Below are positions 1 to 12,300 of a stretch of 64,000 nucleotides of DNA, in pieces. The DNA comes from Adiantum capillus-veneris (taxonomy: Eukaryota > Streptophyta > Polypodiopsida > Polypodiales > Pteridaceae), in the NCBI GenBank assembly GCA_014529385.2, contig CM043947.1:97128036-97192035 (forward strand). Reading direction: 5' to 3'. Position 1 is the stretch's first letter. Every line of letters begins with the position of its first letter. Both the position numbers and the translations under genes were made by a program. A model generated the notes under the pieces. The model worked only from the letters and a program-made list of their open reading frames with translations, made no database searches and was not told the DNA's origin.

Positions 1-115
1 AGAGAGAGAGAGAGAGAGAGGGAGAGAGAGGAAAGAGGGAAAGAGGGAGAGATAGGAAAGAGAGATGGAGAGACAAAGATAGAAATAGAGAGATATAGGA
101 GTAAACGGAGAGACG

Positions 116-150
<35 letters not shown>

Positions 151-337
151 TATAGAGAGAGAGAGAGAGAAAGAGAGAGGGAGAAATAGAGAGAAAGAGG
201 GAGAGATAGATAGATATATAGGGAAAGAGAGAGAGTAGATAGAGAGAAAGAGAGAGGGAAAGAGAGGAATAGAGAGAGAGAGAGAGAGTAAATAGAGTTA
301 GGGAAAGAGAGGAATAGACAGAGATAGGGAAAGAGGT

Positions 338-374
<37 letters not shown>

Positions 375-415
375 TGGAGAGAGAGAAAGAGGGCAAAGAG
401 GGAGAGAGAAAGAAG
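1..415. repeat. GA-rich simple-sequence tract
   Basis: The tract is almost pure purine on the plus strand, with (GA)n and (GAAA)n-like runs interrupted by short AT steps. The reading frame visible on the minus strand here is only Leu-Ser low complexity and is not a gene. A shorter (GA)n run follows at about 596-620. Confidence 0.95.
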
Positions 416-1299
416 TTAAGGAGATGAATTGGGCTACAAATGGATACATGAGCAACCAACACCAAGATTACCTTCAAGGCGAGGACGCTTTGTTGAAAGG
501 TGCTTGCTTTACATGGAGGCGCAGGCATGACTCTGGGATGGAGCTTCCGCTTTGTAGTTCAACTGCACGACCGAGAAGGGGAGAGCAAGAGGGATAGAGA
601 GAGAGAGAGAGAGAGAGACTTAGTGAGAGAAATGGAATAATTACTTATTGCATTACATTTGAATTGTAATGGTACGATCAATTGATCGCCTAGATGTTGA
701 ATCTAGGTGCAGCCAACACAAAACGATGGGTACATTTACAACCATAGTTCATATATATGTGTGTATATATATATTTGTTTATGCATGTATGTAGGCACTA
801 AGTACTGGATCATAGCACCCGAAGGTTAGACGCTTCCTCTTAGGTATACTCCTTTTTTAATCGTGGCATTACGGTCATTGATCCACTCATGCATGGATTA
901 CCGCAATGTACCTTTGGTTTTACCACGGTTGAGACTGCGATAATATCTAAAGAGGTGCAGTTGACCTTTGGCACTACCAACCTCTCCATAGGTCTACTAG
1001 TATATGTATCTATGTGTTTGTGTGCTAATACACTTGTGTACGTATTTATAGATGAGTGAGTAGGGTGGAAAGATTAATGTTATATTGCTCTTTGTAATGT
1101 AGATGTCAGACGACATACCAACTGGTGAGGAGTAGCGAGCTGGCTCTTCTTTTTGTTGGTTCACATCCGGGGTGGACATCGCCTCTAGTGGACCTGAGTC
1201 TTGAGTTGTAGAGAACAAGCAAAAGAAATAAAGAATGTTTCTACATAGTTAACCCTAAACCATGAGTGTCATAGGTTTTTTTTTCTTATTTGCATGCAT
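416..1299. other. Unassigned AT-rich sequence
   Basis: Apart from the short GA tract near 600 and a few AT dinucleotide runs near 755-790, nothing is recognisable on either strand: no convincing reading frame, RNA gene or transposon terminus. Confidence 0.6.
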
Positions 1300-2306
1300 G
1301 GCCATTCTACACCTACCCTCCTCAAGTTCCTCCACCGGTCATAGATCCTGACTTACAACGTGCTATCTCTTTACAAGAGTAGTACCTCCAACGAAGGATT
1401 TGTTTAGCCGCTATACTCCCCAGCAGCTTGAGACCTATGGCATTTCTCCTCAGACTACACCATGGGGGAGTCAGGGAGGGACTCCTTACCTACAGAGCCT
1501 CGCACCGAGACACCTCCCTCTACTCTCCCTTCCTATCGTCCTACTCCTATTCCATCACAAGGTCCTACTCCCCTTGCATCGCAGGGTCCTACTCCCATGG
1601 CATCACAGGGTCCTACGCCGCTCCATTCCACTCCTGCTTTGCCAGAATATCGTCGACGGACTTCCTCTGGCAGCACGCGTCAACGGTCGTCTCAGTGCAG
1701 CGAGCGCCGCGGGAGATGAAGCGGCGATAGATCTTGTGGTTTCGCATGTTTTGGTAGCGGCAGGGAAATGGAGTCCCCACATTCAGAGCGTTTCGCCCCT
1801 GATGCAAAGGGCAAGGATACTAATGCACCCGTGCCAGACACGCATGGGCGCTACAACAGGGTTAAATATGGTGGGGAGGTAGATTTTGGCACAGCACAGG
1901 GTAGGGCATTTTGACGCCATCTACAAATTTTTATACATTCAACATATAAGAACTGTTTTATAAAGTTTAGAAACCAAATACCCGATCGTGCACGGTACAT
2001 TGAGGACGCTATGTTAGCTAGATTTTGGCAAACACCCCCGATCAACGTTTTTCACAATAGTGGTTGGAGGGCTACATAAAGACATTTCTAGAAAACAATC
2101 AGTCCAGTGTGCTGCGCGCAGCAGCCAACCAGGTCAGAGATCCAGATAGGAGTTACCGCGGTGGCAACATGGTAGACGTGGAGTGGGAGTGGGCAATTCA
2201 AGAGAAGAGCGATCAAGCTGCGATGGGCTCATCATACAGACAACAACGTGAGGCTCGCACAAGAAAAACTCCCACGCACTATGGCTCAGGAGGCAAGGGA
2301 GCTTGA
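1300..2306 (+). pseudogene. Degenerate coding-like stretch, unknown family
   Basis: Overlapping plus-strand frames (1400-1882, 1428-1730, 1462-1719, then 2064-2306) look like one decayed protein broken by frameshifts. The first part is Pro/Gln/Ser-rich with a short tandem repeat encoding a Ser-Gln-Gly-Pro-Thr-Pro motif near 1555-1620. The later part (about 1980-2306) is charged, with Arg-Tyr-Ile-Glu-Asp and Asp-Pro-Asp-Arg-Ser-Tyr motifs. The composition is reminiscent of the Pro-rich N-terminal and basic C-terminal parts of plant Ptta/En/Spm-type transposase-associated proteins, but no diagnostic motif is visible, so the family is not assigned. It lies just outside the truncated 3' LTR of E1. 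Confidence 0.3.
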
Positions 2307-2815
2307 AAGGATAAATATGTAAGATTAGTTGAATTATAATGTCGATCGGTGATTATAAAGATTTTAGTTGATGATTTGGTATTCTTATTGCTAACTTAGA
2401 AAAATATCACTCTCTCGACCAACCAGAGAGATAGTCAAGTATCAGGAGCGACATACAGAATTTGATACTTAACGATAGTTGTTTAAAAACAGCCACATCT
2501 CTCGCAAGCAATTCGACGCGGCGGTTGGACCACTACAAGCGGTAAGTTTAAACAAGTAATTTGTATCAATTGTTTTGAGTTGTTGATAACTATTTAATCT
2601 GGTTTGGGTTATGTAGAGTCAAAGTGATCCAACATACGTGCCTTTGGACGACGACGAGATAGAGGAGGATTAGATAGAAAAATGTTTTGTCCAAACTTTC
2701 ATAAAGTCCCAATGTGGCCCAATGTATATACATCTATTTACTTTTTATTGTAACTTTTTTAAATAGTTGATCTTCTACATTTTTTAATTGTAAGGTAAAG
2801 TAAATTCAATTGTGT
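2307..2815. other. Unassigned sequence up to the broken edge of an LTR
   Basis: AT-rich sequence without a recognised feature. Similarity to the E1 LTR starts abruptly at about 2816, so this is foreign DNA joined to a truncated LTR. Confidence 0.5.
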
Positions 2816-3288
2816 AAAAACGGACAACATATGCTCACCGAATCACCAGATGAATCTCGTAGATGGAGCTCGCAAAACCAGACCGTACGCGTGCAATGTA
2901 GGTATTGGCACGTAGCTCTCATCGGGGGCAACACGCTGCACTTCTCCGCACTTGATTCCAACCACTAGTATGCGCGTAGCGTCAAGATGAAGCTCTCACT
3001 CTCTCTCGTACACAGTACGCTCACTCACAGACTTCAAACTTTTTTAAAATGACAAAGTTTTTTCATTAAGGTCAAAGTGGTATAAATACATTACAATCTC
3101 AAACCCTAATGTTCCAATTTAACCATCTACTCAATCTAAATGTCAAAACTGGGATACAATCTGGAAACTTCTGTAAGCCCCAATATTTACAAAGGTGAAA
3201 TGTCGGGTTTTCTCAATGAATGAATAATTACAAAATATAATAATCCGCCGAGCAGTCATTTTTCGTAGGGTGTGTCCAGCTTCTAACA
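2816..3288 (-). repeat. E1 3' LTR, truncated
   Basis: About 473 bp that match the 5' LTR in two blocks: 2816-3065 matches 17036-17290, and 3088-3288 matches 23690-23886. The LTR edge next to the polypurine tract is intact (TGTTAGAAG on the minus strand). The other half, matching 16601-17035, is missing, so the LTR was broken at about 2816. Confidence 0.88.
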
Positions 3289-3302
3289 CTCCCCCCCTCC
3301 TT
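3289..3302 (-). promoter_or_regulatory. E1 polypurine tract
   Basis: On the minus strand this reads AAGGAGGGGGGGAG and abuts the TG that opens the 3' LTR, which is the position of the primer for plus-strand DNA synthesis in LTR retroelements. Confidence 0.85.
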
Positions 3303-3305
3303 GTT

Positions 3306-3323
3306 CATGTCGTCCCCGACATG
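3306..3323. other. Hairpin next to the E1 polypurine tract
   Basis: Arms CATGTCG and CGACATG (7 bp each) enclose a 4-nt loop, three bases before the polypurine tract in transcript sense and 17 nt after the stop of the downstream ORF. E3 has a similar hairpin at the same place. Confidence 0.7.
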
Positions 3324-3340
3324 GCTGTTGAGTTGCTTCT

Positions 3341-6300
3341 TTATCTTAGGCTTTCTCTCATCTTGAGCAGTGACTCATATCTTGCATGTTGAGCTAGTAG
3401 CGTCTGGCCGAATATATATGTGTTGATTGTGAAGAAGCCGATGTAGAAAGCTTCTTCAAAGGCCTGGAGGTGATAGGATGGCAAAAACATGATACTTTGA
3501 TACAATGCATGTATCACCTCCTTGGAAGGCTCACTAGACAGATCGTATGCACATCTGTATGTATCTTGAAAGAAGAAGATAATGTATGTCGCCTGGCCTG
3601 GTTTGAACGTCTCGAAGACTGCCAAAAGTGTTTTGCAAATCTTTCTCATCATAATGCAAGATAGTTCAGGTGAGCCAGTGAACAATTTGATGGCGCCCGT
3701 TAGGGTTTTCACCATGTATTGATCACTTATTCTCTCGCCTGCCTTCGAGCCTGGTAGCTTTGAGTAATTTAGCCAAGTAGGTTGGCTTCTTTGCAATAGC
3801 TCATGGGCCTTCCACATCCTCATCCTTGGTAGAGTGCAGAAACTTAGGTTATCTCTAATGACTTTAGGTGACTCTACCAGATGGATTAGATATTGTGGAT
3901 ATTTTGTCAGCCATGCCTTTCTCCACCTAGGTTGAGAGTCAACTATCAACTTTACCCCTTCAGGCTTGGAGATGTCTGCTTTGTACAGTGGCACTGTTGG
4001 CTCCTCTCTGATTCGCTTGTTGATTGTGGTAGCTTCATATTTCAGTAGAGGATATGGGAGAGAATGCTGTAGCCATTCACGCTGAAGGTTGCTGGCATCT
4101 ATCTTCTGAATAGTCATTGATTTAAAGACCCTCTGCTCCCATTCCAAAGCTTCTCTGGCTGTGTCTTTGACTGCTGCTTCTATTGCCTTTTACAGCTTCT
4201 CTTATTCTTCTTGTGTCAGATCTTGTGGCTCTTGTGAGGTTCCTACAAGGATTTCCTCTTGCATGGTGGTGTCCACTGGATCTGCCACATTCTCTATGTC
4301 TATTCCCTCCATGGCTGCTGGCCCGGTGCTAAACTGCTCTTCTATTTTCTGCTGGCCTCTTAGCTCTTCTATTTGCTTCTGAAATGTCTTCTTTTCTGCT
4401 TCAGCTTGCTCTCCCATATTCACAAGGAGGTTGTTTAGATCGGCATTTATCTTTTCTGCCTCTTCGAGCTTTCTCTTTATGGTTTCTAGCTCATTCTGCA
4501 TTGCTTTGTGCTCTTCTTCCATGCGGGTTTGCATGTCCACTGACCCCTCGGCCATCATCAGCCTATGCTTTTTCTATAAGGTTAACTCCTTTTGGAGCTC
4601 TTTTATTTGTTCTTCATAAAGCTCCATCTCTGAAGTGGTGTGAGTTGAGCTAGCAGCTCTAACTCTGGCAGGAGATGCCCGTAGCTGTTGGATGGTTTGA
4701 TCTTTGACTTTAATCTGGTCTTTTAGCTCGATTATCTCATTCTGTCTAGCTTCCTGCTTTATCTCTGTCTTCTCTTTGGCATTCCTCATGGCTTCAACTT
4801 CCTTGGATTCTTCAGCAAGTTGTAGGGTTAGGTTGTCCCTTTCCCTTTCTGCATCTGTCAATGACTTGCTGAGTTTTCTATATTCTTCTTCAACTCTTTG
4901 AATTCTTTGATCTGCAACCTGATTCTCTTGTTCCATCTCCTCGCATCTTTGCAATGTCGTGGCCAGACAAGCTTGCAGCTCTGCTTGTTTCTCTATCAGC
5001 TCTTGGCTCTGTCTTTGTTGTGTGTCTACTTCGGATTTGATTTGCACTTCGGTGGTTTTGAGATTAGCAACCTCACTTTTCGTGGCCATTGATTTTTCCC
5101 TAAGCCTGGTTAGCTTGTTCATCACCACATCCCAATCATTAGTGGGTGGTTGCAGGTCCACTGTATCAGTGGCCATCTCTTTTAGTTCCACTAATCGCAG
5201 GCTCTACGTCTGTTCTTTGGGCCTTGTGCTTGCCAATTCAAATGCTATTGTGGCTGCCTCTTCTCTTGAATATCCCGTAGATAGTAGATCACGAAATGTG
5301 TTAAACCTTCTTTCCTCTGGATCTATCTTTTCCTCTTTCTGTTCATCTTCTTCTTGTTGCTCTTGCTCTTGGCTCTTTTCTTGCTCAAAATCTTCTTGTT
5401 CCTCCTCCTTTTGTTGGGTTTGTGGAGGGCTACGAGGAGGTGGTGATGGCGGTGGGCTGGATTCCAGGCTTGACAGTGGAGTTGGTGGCTTCTTCTTGAA
5501 GTCCCAGTCCGCCTTGGTCTTCCACTCTCTTTCCTGGCCTTCCTGCTCTTCTAGTAGTTGCTGTCATACTTCATCCACTTCTTCTTCTGTAAATGGGATG
5601 TTAGGGATGTTTTCTGTCATAGCATCCAGGATCTCAAAAATTTTTATATAATCTTCAAACCTATCTCTGTGCACCCTTTGGGATGACCCCGACATGGCCT
5701 CTAGTGATGGCTTCCATAGCTCGCTCAAATCTCCCTTGAGGGCTCTTTCGACTCTGAAGCTTTCCATTAGCCGCTCTAGCCGTGCCACTTTCTGTGATTT
5801 TGTCTCTTTGACCAACACTTGTATAGTTTCCTTCTTTCCCTTCTTCAACTCTGGCTGCTCCTCTTGCACGATCTCTAACCGGCGTTCAATCTTGTGGCAA
5901 CTCTGGGTGCTTTGGGCTGTTCATCCTCTTTATCTTCTTTGAGCCTTAGCCAGTCATTCTGTGATGGAGGGCCAGGCCATCTTCCCTTGACATGCAATGC
6001 CCCATAAACCACTTTCATTATCAGCTCACCTGGCACAATGTAGGTGGGGTTCTTGTTGCCCATCTTCACCAGATTGTCATGGATATAGGCAGCATAGTTG
6101 ATCACCTTTGGCTTGCTCTTCTGTATTTCCCAGGTGAAGGTTGTGGCAATTGCTCCCGATGGAATTCTGTACTTTTGTGGCCGCTTTGTACACATATGGA
6201 AGTACTGGTTATAAAGCTGGCTCATGATCGTCACTGTAGGGTTGGCAATGTCTTCAAAGGTGTAGTTGCTCTTCTTTTCAGAGTACACCTTGACTTCATC

Positions 6301-6759
6301 TCTGCTCTTTGTCACACTATCCCCTTTGTTGGAGAGGTATAGTGCTGCTGCTACCACTCTCTCTGTGATTACAATCATAGTGCCCGGCTTGCCCTGCAGA
6401 TCAGTGACTCTGGCCACTCCATCTTCTTTGATTGTAGTTACGAATTCCCAAACTCTTTTGATGTCGATTCCTGCTAGCAGAGCTTCAAAATAGTTATGGA
6501 GATCTATCTTCTCCAGGTACTGTGCCATCTTGATTCTGACAAACTCATTGAGCTCTCGAGGTAGCATGGGTAGCTCTATTGCATTTCCTTCATTATCTTT
6601 GAGCACACCTTGGTAGATCTTCAAGTCATTAGACTCTAGAAAGTCCTCGTGTTGGTTGGCTTCAGAGTTCCTTCTGGGATGACAAACGGCTCCACTTCTT
6701 CGAAATAGTCTTTTATTGTCATCCTTTTCTTCTTTGGCCGGTGATTTTGCAACTGCCAT
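3341..6759 (-). pseudogene. E1 downstream ORF (coiled-coil protein of unknown function), broken
   Basis: A protein of about 1,140 codons encoded in sense between integrase and the 3' LTR. Segments: 6759-5875 (globular N-terminus, 294 aa); after a frameshift near 5885-5905, 5869-5564 (Lys/Glu-rich); a Pro-rich then Gln/Glu-rich acidic stretch (about 5560-5207); 5191-4202, a long heptad-like coiled coil rich in Glu, Gln, Leu and Lys; and 4147-3341, a globular C-terminus of about 268 aa. After the frameshift all segments share one frame, interrupted by stops at 5564, 5204, 4574, 4202 and 4190. It ends 38 nt before the polypurine tract. No zinc knuckle or retroviral Gag motif is visible. Extra sense ORFs downstream of pol are known in some plant gypsy elements, but I do not recognise this protein. 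It could be the structural (Gag-like) protein, since none is seen upstream of pol. Confidence 0.75.
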
Positions 6760-6924
6760 GGATCCTGTTGCACTCAGTAGTCCAAAGTTAGCATTTTTTC
6801 CATATCGGCTGAGAAACTGAGTTTTAACTATCCAAATGACTTGAAAATTGAAAATAAAACTTAAAAGTAACTTGGGAAACCCTGCATGTGCTCACAGTAT
6901 CATTCTGGCTAAAATTTATCATTT

Positions 6925-6948
6925 AGACATCCTACGCGTAGGATGTCT
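6925..6948. repeat. E1 palindrome, copy 1 (perfect)
   Basis: Arm AGACATCCTAC, centre GC, then the complementary arm; all 24 positions are self-complementary. Confidence 0.95.
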
Positions 6949-7209
6949 TTTTCATCAGTTTTTGGTGAAACTTGACATGCTGGTGGTCCTTGGCCTGTGC
7001 AACATGGCTATGTGATTGGAATTGGGTTTGGGAATCAAAAAAGTGCATTTTTGGGCAGATTCAGGCTTTAGGCTCACAAATTGGTAGGATGCCCACAACA
7101 GGTGGCAAATGATGTTCAAATGGGTTGAAATTTGGTATATGGGCTCCTTGCACCATGGTAATGGCTCCCATGATGTCATTTTTTGCACTGAAGTTCAAAA
7201 TTATGTTGG

Positions 7210-7233
7210 AGACATCCTACGTGTAGGATGTCT
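7210..7233. repeat. E1 palindrome, copy 2
   Basis: Both 11-bp arms are identical to copy 1; the central dinucleotide is GT. Confidence 0.95.
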
Positions 7234-8181
7234 TTTTCATCAACATTGCTTGAGATTTGTTATGTGGGTAGCTCTTGGCATGTGGAACATGGCCCTGCTC
7301 TTGGATTTTGATTTGGACAAGATTTGGTGTTGGTAAGACCATGTGTAGTGTTTTTTCTTATAATGGGGGTCTCCGAACCACTTTTCATGAAATTTGACAT
7401 GTGCTTCCAACTTCTTGCGAGAGGCAGTTTAGGCTCAAAAATTTCTTGATTTGGACTCCATTTGCCCAGTTTCAGATAAATTTGACATTTCGGTCAAAAT
7501 CTGGCCAAATCACGCTTTCCGCTCCATTCACATAATTGCATCCCCACTATACCATAGGTTGTCCTTTAGTCACTGATCATCCCCATATTTTTTGTTTTTC
7601 ATTACGACCGTTTTTCACCTGCTTTTTGTATTTCTGAAGTTTTTTTGCCGAAAATTAGTAAAATTAAAAGGAAAATAGAAAATCAAACCCAGAAAATCCC
7701 CAAAAATCATAATAAATCAAAAACATTACCGCAAAACACTATAGAAACTCACATGCAATTTTTATGGCCGGATTTCTCCGTTTTTTCAATTTTGCCCGAA
7801 AAATGGCTATTTTTACTTATATACACACACCTAGGGGCTTGATTTGGCGTTTGGCCCCATATACTTGTAGATTCATGCTGTATAAGGGCATATGTACTTG
7901 GGTTAGTCCAAAAAAAATTGCAATCAAATGACAACCCTTAAAATAGTCGAAAAACATGCCCTTTTTTGCTCTTTTTGCCATTGGTTCCGCATTTGAGAAT
8001 GCCTCCCCCCGTCCTAGCCGGAGTCCTCCCGGACGACAAGGTATCACCTCGGTGTATGTGCCGTGCATGGGTGAAAACTCGTGCTAATGCTTGGCCGTGT
8101 AATGTGGCCCTATATTATGCATACTCGGTCAATGCATGGAAAAAATTAATGTTGTGCAAGAGAAGGGTATAAGCAATATGC

Positions 8182-8898
8182 TTATTGGCGTTCGCCATCA
8201 AGGTTTCCTGTTTGTTCTTGATTTGGTCGGTAGATTTTCTTTGCAAGCAAAAGTTGTAACTCTACCGCTCTTTGTTTGATCGTTTTTCTTGCAACAGTCG
8301 CAAGGTTTGCCGCTACTGTCGATATGGCTGTAGTCGACTCCTTGGAGAGAATTTTCGTGGCGGAATTGGCCATAGACTTTGTCTCTTTTACTTTCCATTT
8401 GTAGCTTTGCCTTGTCCGTTTTTGTAGGTTTATTGCTACTTCCGCCGTTGTCATTGTTTTGCTGCTGATTGGTACCCACATAGATTGGTTTGCCAGTTTC
8501 ATATGTTGTGTGTCCCTGCCTTCCATTGTTGCTTGTACTGAAGGGAGTTCCTTTTGTTTTGGTTTCGGGATCCAAATGTGAGATGTATTTAAGCTGTTGT
8601 TGAGCATTTTCTTTGGGATCCATATCTGTTTTATTCCCTTGGGTATTGGTTGAACTGTCTTCTCCTTTTGATTTCTTCTATTGTATTATGGTTTGTCTGC
8701 CACATCACCTCTATCTTTCCGCACCCATACTTGTTTGTCGCATGTTGGTAACCTTGATCTTTTCACTGCGGTTGGTGACTTTGTATGCTTGTAGTGAGCA
8801 TGGTTGGCAGTTACTTGTTTGTTAGTCTTGGGTATCATGTTGTTCTTTAGTGGCACCCTTCCTTTTGGCTCTTTATCAAGTGATTGCATTGCTGGTAG
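8182..8898 (-). pseudogene. Degenerate basic 3' extension of the second protease-like ORF
   Basis: Continues the frame of the protease-like ORF after a TAG (8897-8899), then a TAA near 8685. It is Lys/Gln/Asn-rich, and an alternative frame (8623-8198) stays open with a CDCCKK motif. A basic tail could be nucleic-acid binding, but no canonical CCHC knuckle is present. Which of the two frames (8607-8182 or 8623-8198) was used cannot be decided. Confidence 0.4.
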
Positions 8899-9369
8899 CT
8901 AATTCTTCCGGGTTTGCTGAGCAAAGGCTACCACCTGTTGTTCTTGTGCATGTTGAATCTTGACTACATTCGCATTCCAATCTATCTGCACATTATACTC
9001 TTTTTGCCAAGGTTGTCCCAACAACATGGGGTGTTGTGTGCTCTCATCCTCAACCACATAAAACTTGTGTGGGTAAATATATTGATGTATTTGTACATGC
9101 AATATAATCCAACCCAATGATTTCAGCAAATGTGATGTACTACTTTCTAGCACTTGTGGAGTAGGATGTAGTTGACCTTTGGGCTTGATCTGTGTGTATA
9201 ATTTGTAAGAGATTAGATTTGCTTGAGCTCCATAATCAAGCAATGTCGTCGATTCAACTTGATTGCTACCCACTTTGACTGCAATTATTGGCTCCACTAT
9301 GTCTTCATCAAAATTCGTTAGTCGAATAGCATTTATTCGCAATGGTGATCCACATGTTGTTGTTGTCAT
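8899..9369 (-). CDS. E1 second retropepsin-like ORF, downstream of integrase
   Basis: 156 codons. The layout is that of a retroviral-type aspartic protease: a Leu-Leu-Asp-Tyr-Gly-Ala-Gln-Ala-Asn motif at residues 43-51 where the catalytic D-[ST]-G would be, and Leu-Leu-Gly-Gln-Pro-Trp at 116-121 where ILG[RMQ]PW is expected, followed by a beta-strand-like end. The Tyr in D-Y-G would be unusual for an active enzyme. The ATG overlaps the integrase stop in an ATGA, in another frame. E1 already has a protease domain at the start of pol with a normal DSG, so this one is a duplicate, a captured gene or a protein-binding derivative. Confidence 0.7.
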   Translation of the reverse strand: MTTTTCGSPLRINAIRLTNFDEDIVEPIIAVKVGSNQVESTTLLDYGAQANLISYKLYTQIKPKGQLHPTPQVLESSTSHLLKSLGWIILHVQIHQYIYPHKFYVVEDESTQHPMLLGQPWQKEYNVQIDWNANVVKIQHAQEQQVVAFAQQTRKN

Positions 9370-12300
9370 AGACGCCGTCTTTTTGCAATGCGTTCTTTTG
9401 CTTCTGCTTGAGCTTCTTCTCGTACCCTCTGTTTCTCCTTCATCCGTTGTTTTTGTTGATGGATTTGTTGAAGCATATCCTGTGTTAGTGGTAAATGATA
9501 TTTCTTTAATCGATACCCACTAATCCAATTTGGCATTTCTTCACCTGCTAATGTAGTAAGCTTGACCACTCCACTTTGTGATAGGTCACTAATCACAAAG
9601 GGTCTCATCCCTCGCTTCTTAAGTTTCTTGGTATGTTGCTTCAAGGTATAAACAAGTACATAATCACCTGTTTTGAACTCTTTCGTGCACACATGCTTGT
9701 CAAAAAACTCTTTTTGTCTTCTCTTTTTAGCATAGAGCGAAGCTACAGCTTGTAAGTGAAGTTCATCTAGCTTTTCAAGATCATCTATTTTTGAAGAGAG
9801 CTCATGCCCTGTCCATTCTAAGATTTTCGCTACTCGTAGAGTTGGAATTAAAAACTCTATGGGTAATATAGCATTTAGGCCAAACATCATGTTGTACGGT
9901 GTTGTTCCTATTGATGTTTTGTAAGCTACCCTGTATACCCATAGTGTTGAGTGTAGCTGCTGATCCCAGTCTGTTCTTGACTCTGATACAATTTTAGTGA
10001 GAACCGTGCATAGTGTTTTATTTGTGGCCTCAGCTTGTCCATTAGCCTGTGGATGATATGGAGCAGATTTTCTATGTATGACCATGAATTCCTCTAGCAG
10101 ATATTCAATGACTTCATTAAGAAAATATGTCCCTCGATCACTGACAATTTCTATTGGTAATCCGTATCGTACAAAGACATTCTCATACAAAAATTGTGCA
10201 GTGGTTCATGCATCTGCTTTTTGTGTTGCCTTGGCTTCCGCCCATTTTGTGAGATAGTCCGTAGCCACAATGATATATTGGGTATGGGTGCGATATGCAG
10301 GGGGTGAAATAGGCCCCACAAAATCAATGCTCCATTTTGCAAATGCCCTTGCTCCCATCATTGGCCGTAGTGGCATCTCATCTCTCTTTATCGACACCTT
10401 GGTGCGTTGACAAGCTTCACAACGCTTTACAAACTCTTCAGCATCCATATGCAATGTAGGCCACCATATTCCTACGGTTAAGACAATTTTTGTCGTCTTA
10501 TCGCCTGAAAAATGGCCTCCACTTATTCCTCCATGTTTGTGTTCTAGAATCAGCAGGTATTCACTTTCACTTGCACAGATTCTAAGTTGATTGTCCTTTC
10601 CTCGCTTGTAGAGTTGGTTCCCAATTAAATTATAGTCGCGAGCCTCCAGCTCTATAGCCCTTTTCCGTGCTCTTGTTATGTTTTCAGGAAACGTCCTTGT
10701 GGTTAAGAAATCAATGATATATTGAATCCATGCTGGTGTAATGTTTACCTGAAACAATGTCGCATGATCCACTAGTTGTTTGGCAATACATATAGTACAA
10801 TTGTTAACATAAGCATGCGTGTCAGTATACATAGTTGGCCAATAAACCCCCAATTGTTTCAGTCTCTGGTGTGTTTTCATTGTTGAACAATGAAATGCAC
10901 AATCCTGGACATGTGCTTCTTCAAGATAACACTCAAATTCTTCCGGATTTATACATAATCGTAGAATTTGGTCCGATCCTAGATGATACAGCCGTCCTGC
11001 AATCAACTGGAAGTTTTTTGTTTGTCGAATTTTTTGTTGTTTAGATCTGTCTTCCTTGTTATCAAACCTTCCTCCAAAGGAAAGAATGCTAACAATTTCC
11101 TGAGACCATTTGGGTATCATTTCAATATTGAACACATAAGCATCTGGTATGTCATCATCTACTTCTTCAGGAGCTTCCCCGTTTTGTATCCTTGAAAGAT
11201 AATCCGCCCGTAGATGAGTTTTACCCTTTTTGACTACCACTGTGAAATCAAACTCTAGCAATATAATAAACCATCGTACAATTCTCCTTGTATTCCATGG
11301 TTTATTTACCAGATACAAAAGAGCTTGATTATCTGTGAAGAACACAAATTTGTTTGCGAGCAGATAATGCCGAAATTTCTTTACAGCATAAATCATTCCT
11401 AACCCCTCTCTTTCGATGGTTGTGTAGTTCTTTTCTGCACTATTTAACTGTCGGCTTGCATAACAAACTGAAAAATCCATTGTTCTGTCTCCAGGTTGAG
11501 CCAGAATACTCCCTATTGCATATGCAGAAGCATCAATGTGAACATGGAATATCTTTTCCCAATCTGGTGCTTTAAGTACCAGTGCTGATACAAGGTTTTC
11601 CTTAAGATTTTGGAATGAAGTTTCACACTCCTCAGTCCAGTCGGAACTGACTAACAAACGATACAGAGGTTGTGCGATGACTGCATACATATATATGAAT
11701 CTTCGATAATATCCGCAGTGTCCCATGAAGGATTGCACTTGTTTCGCATTAGTAGGCCTGGGCAAGTCTACTATGACATTGATTTTGTCTAGGTCAGTGG
11801 TTATGCCATTTCTTGAGACAATGTGTCCTAAGATGCAACCATGCCTAACCATAAAAATGCACTTTTCCGGGTTAAGACAGATTCGATATGTTTTGCACTT
11901 TTCAAATACCTTTTGTAAATGGTTTATATGTTCCTCACGTAGAAGAGAGTGTACACAAAGATCATCCATGTATATTTCTAAGAATATTCTCAGGTATTCT
12001 TTGAACGCATGCGTCATTAACCTTTGAAAGGTAGCTGGTGCATTAGTTAGGCCAAAAGTCATAACTCTATACGCATAAATTCCCCATTCTGTGGCAAACG
12101 TTGTTTTGTGTTGATCCTCTATTGAAATTGCCAGTTGGTTATACCCTGAAAATCCATCTAGAAAGGAATAAGCCCGTTTTCCGGCCACCCTTTCAAGTAC
12201 ATGTTCTGTGATCGGCAAGGGATAATTGTCCCTTATGGTGGCTGCATTTACCTTTTTGAGGTTCATACACACTCGCAGCTTTTCATTCTTTTTGGGGACA

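Larger units (their letters stand above)
6760..8181 (-). other. E1 non-coding spacer with palindromic repeats
   Basis: About 1.4 kb without a supported gene between the second protease-like region and the downstream ORF. It holds two copies of the E1 palindrome (6925-6948 and 7210-7233), 285 bp apart. The flanking sequence (TTTTTCATCA, then a TTGGCNTGTG motif about 60 bp on) is shared, so they are two copies of a tandem unit. The region may carry the 5' untranslated part or promoter of a separate downstream transcript. Confidence 0.6.

Noticed and set aside
1400-1882. A 160-codon protein-coding gene
   Set aside because: Three frames compete over the same stretch, low-complexity repeats explain the openness, and apparent homology shifts from frame to frame. 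Listed only as a degenerate stretch.
4161-5942. Ser/Cys-rich plus-strand frames across the E1 downstream ORF
   Set aside because: Antisense shadows of the Glu/Lys/Gln-rich coiled coil on minus.
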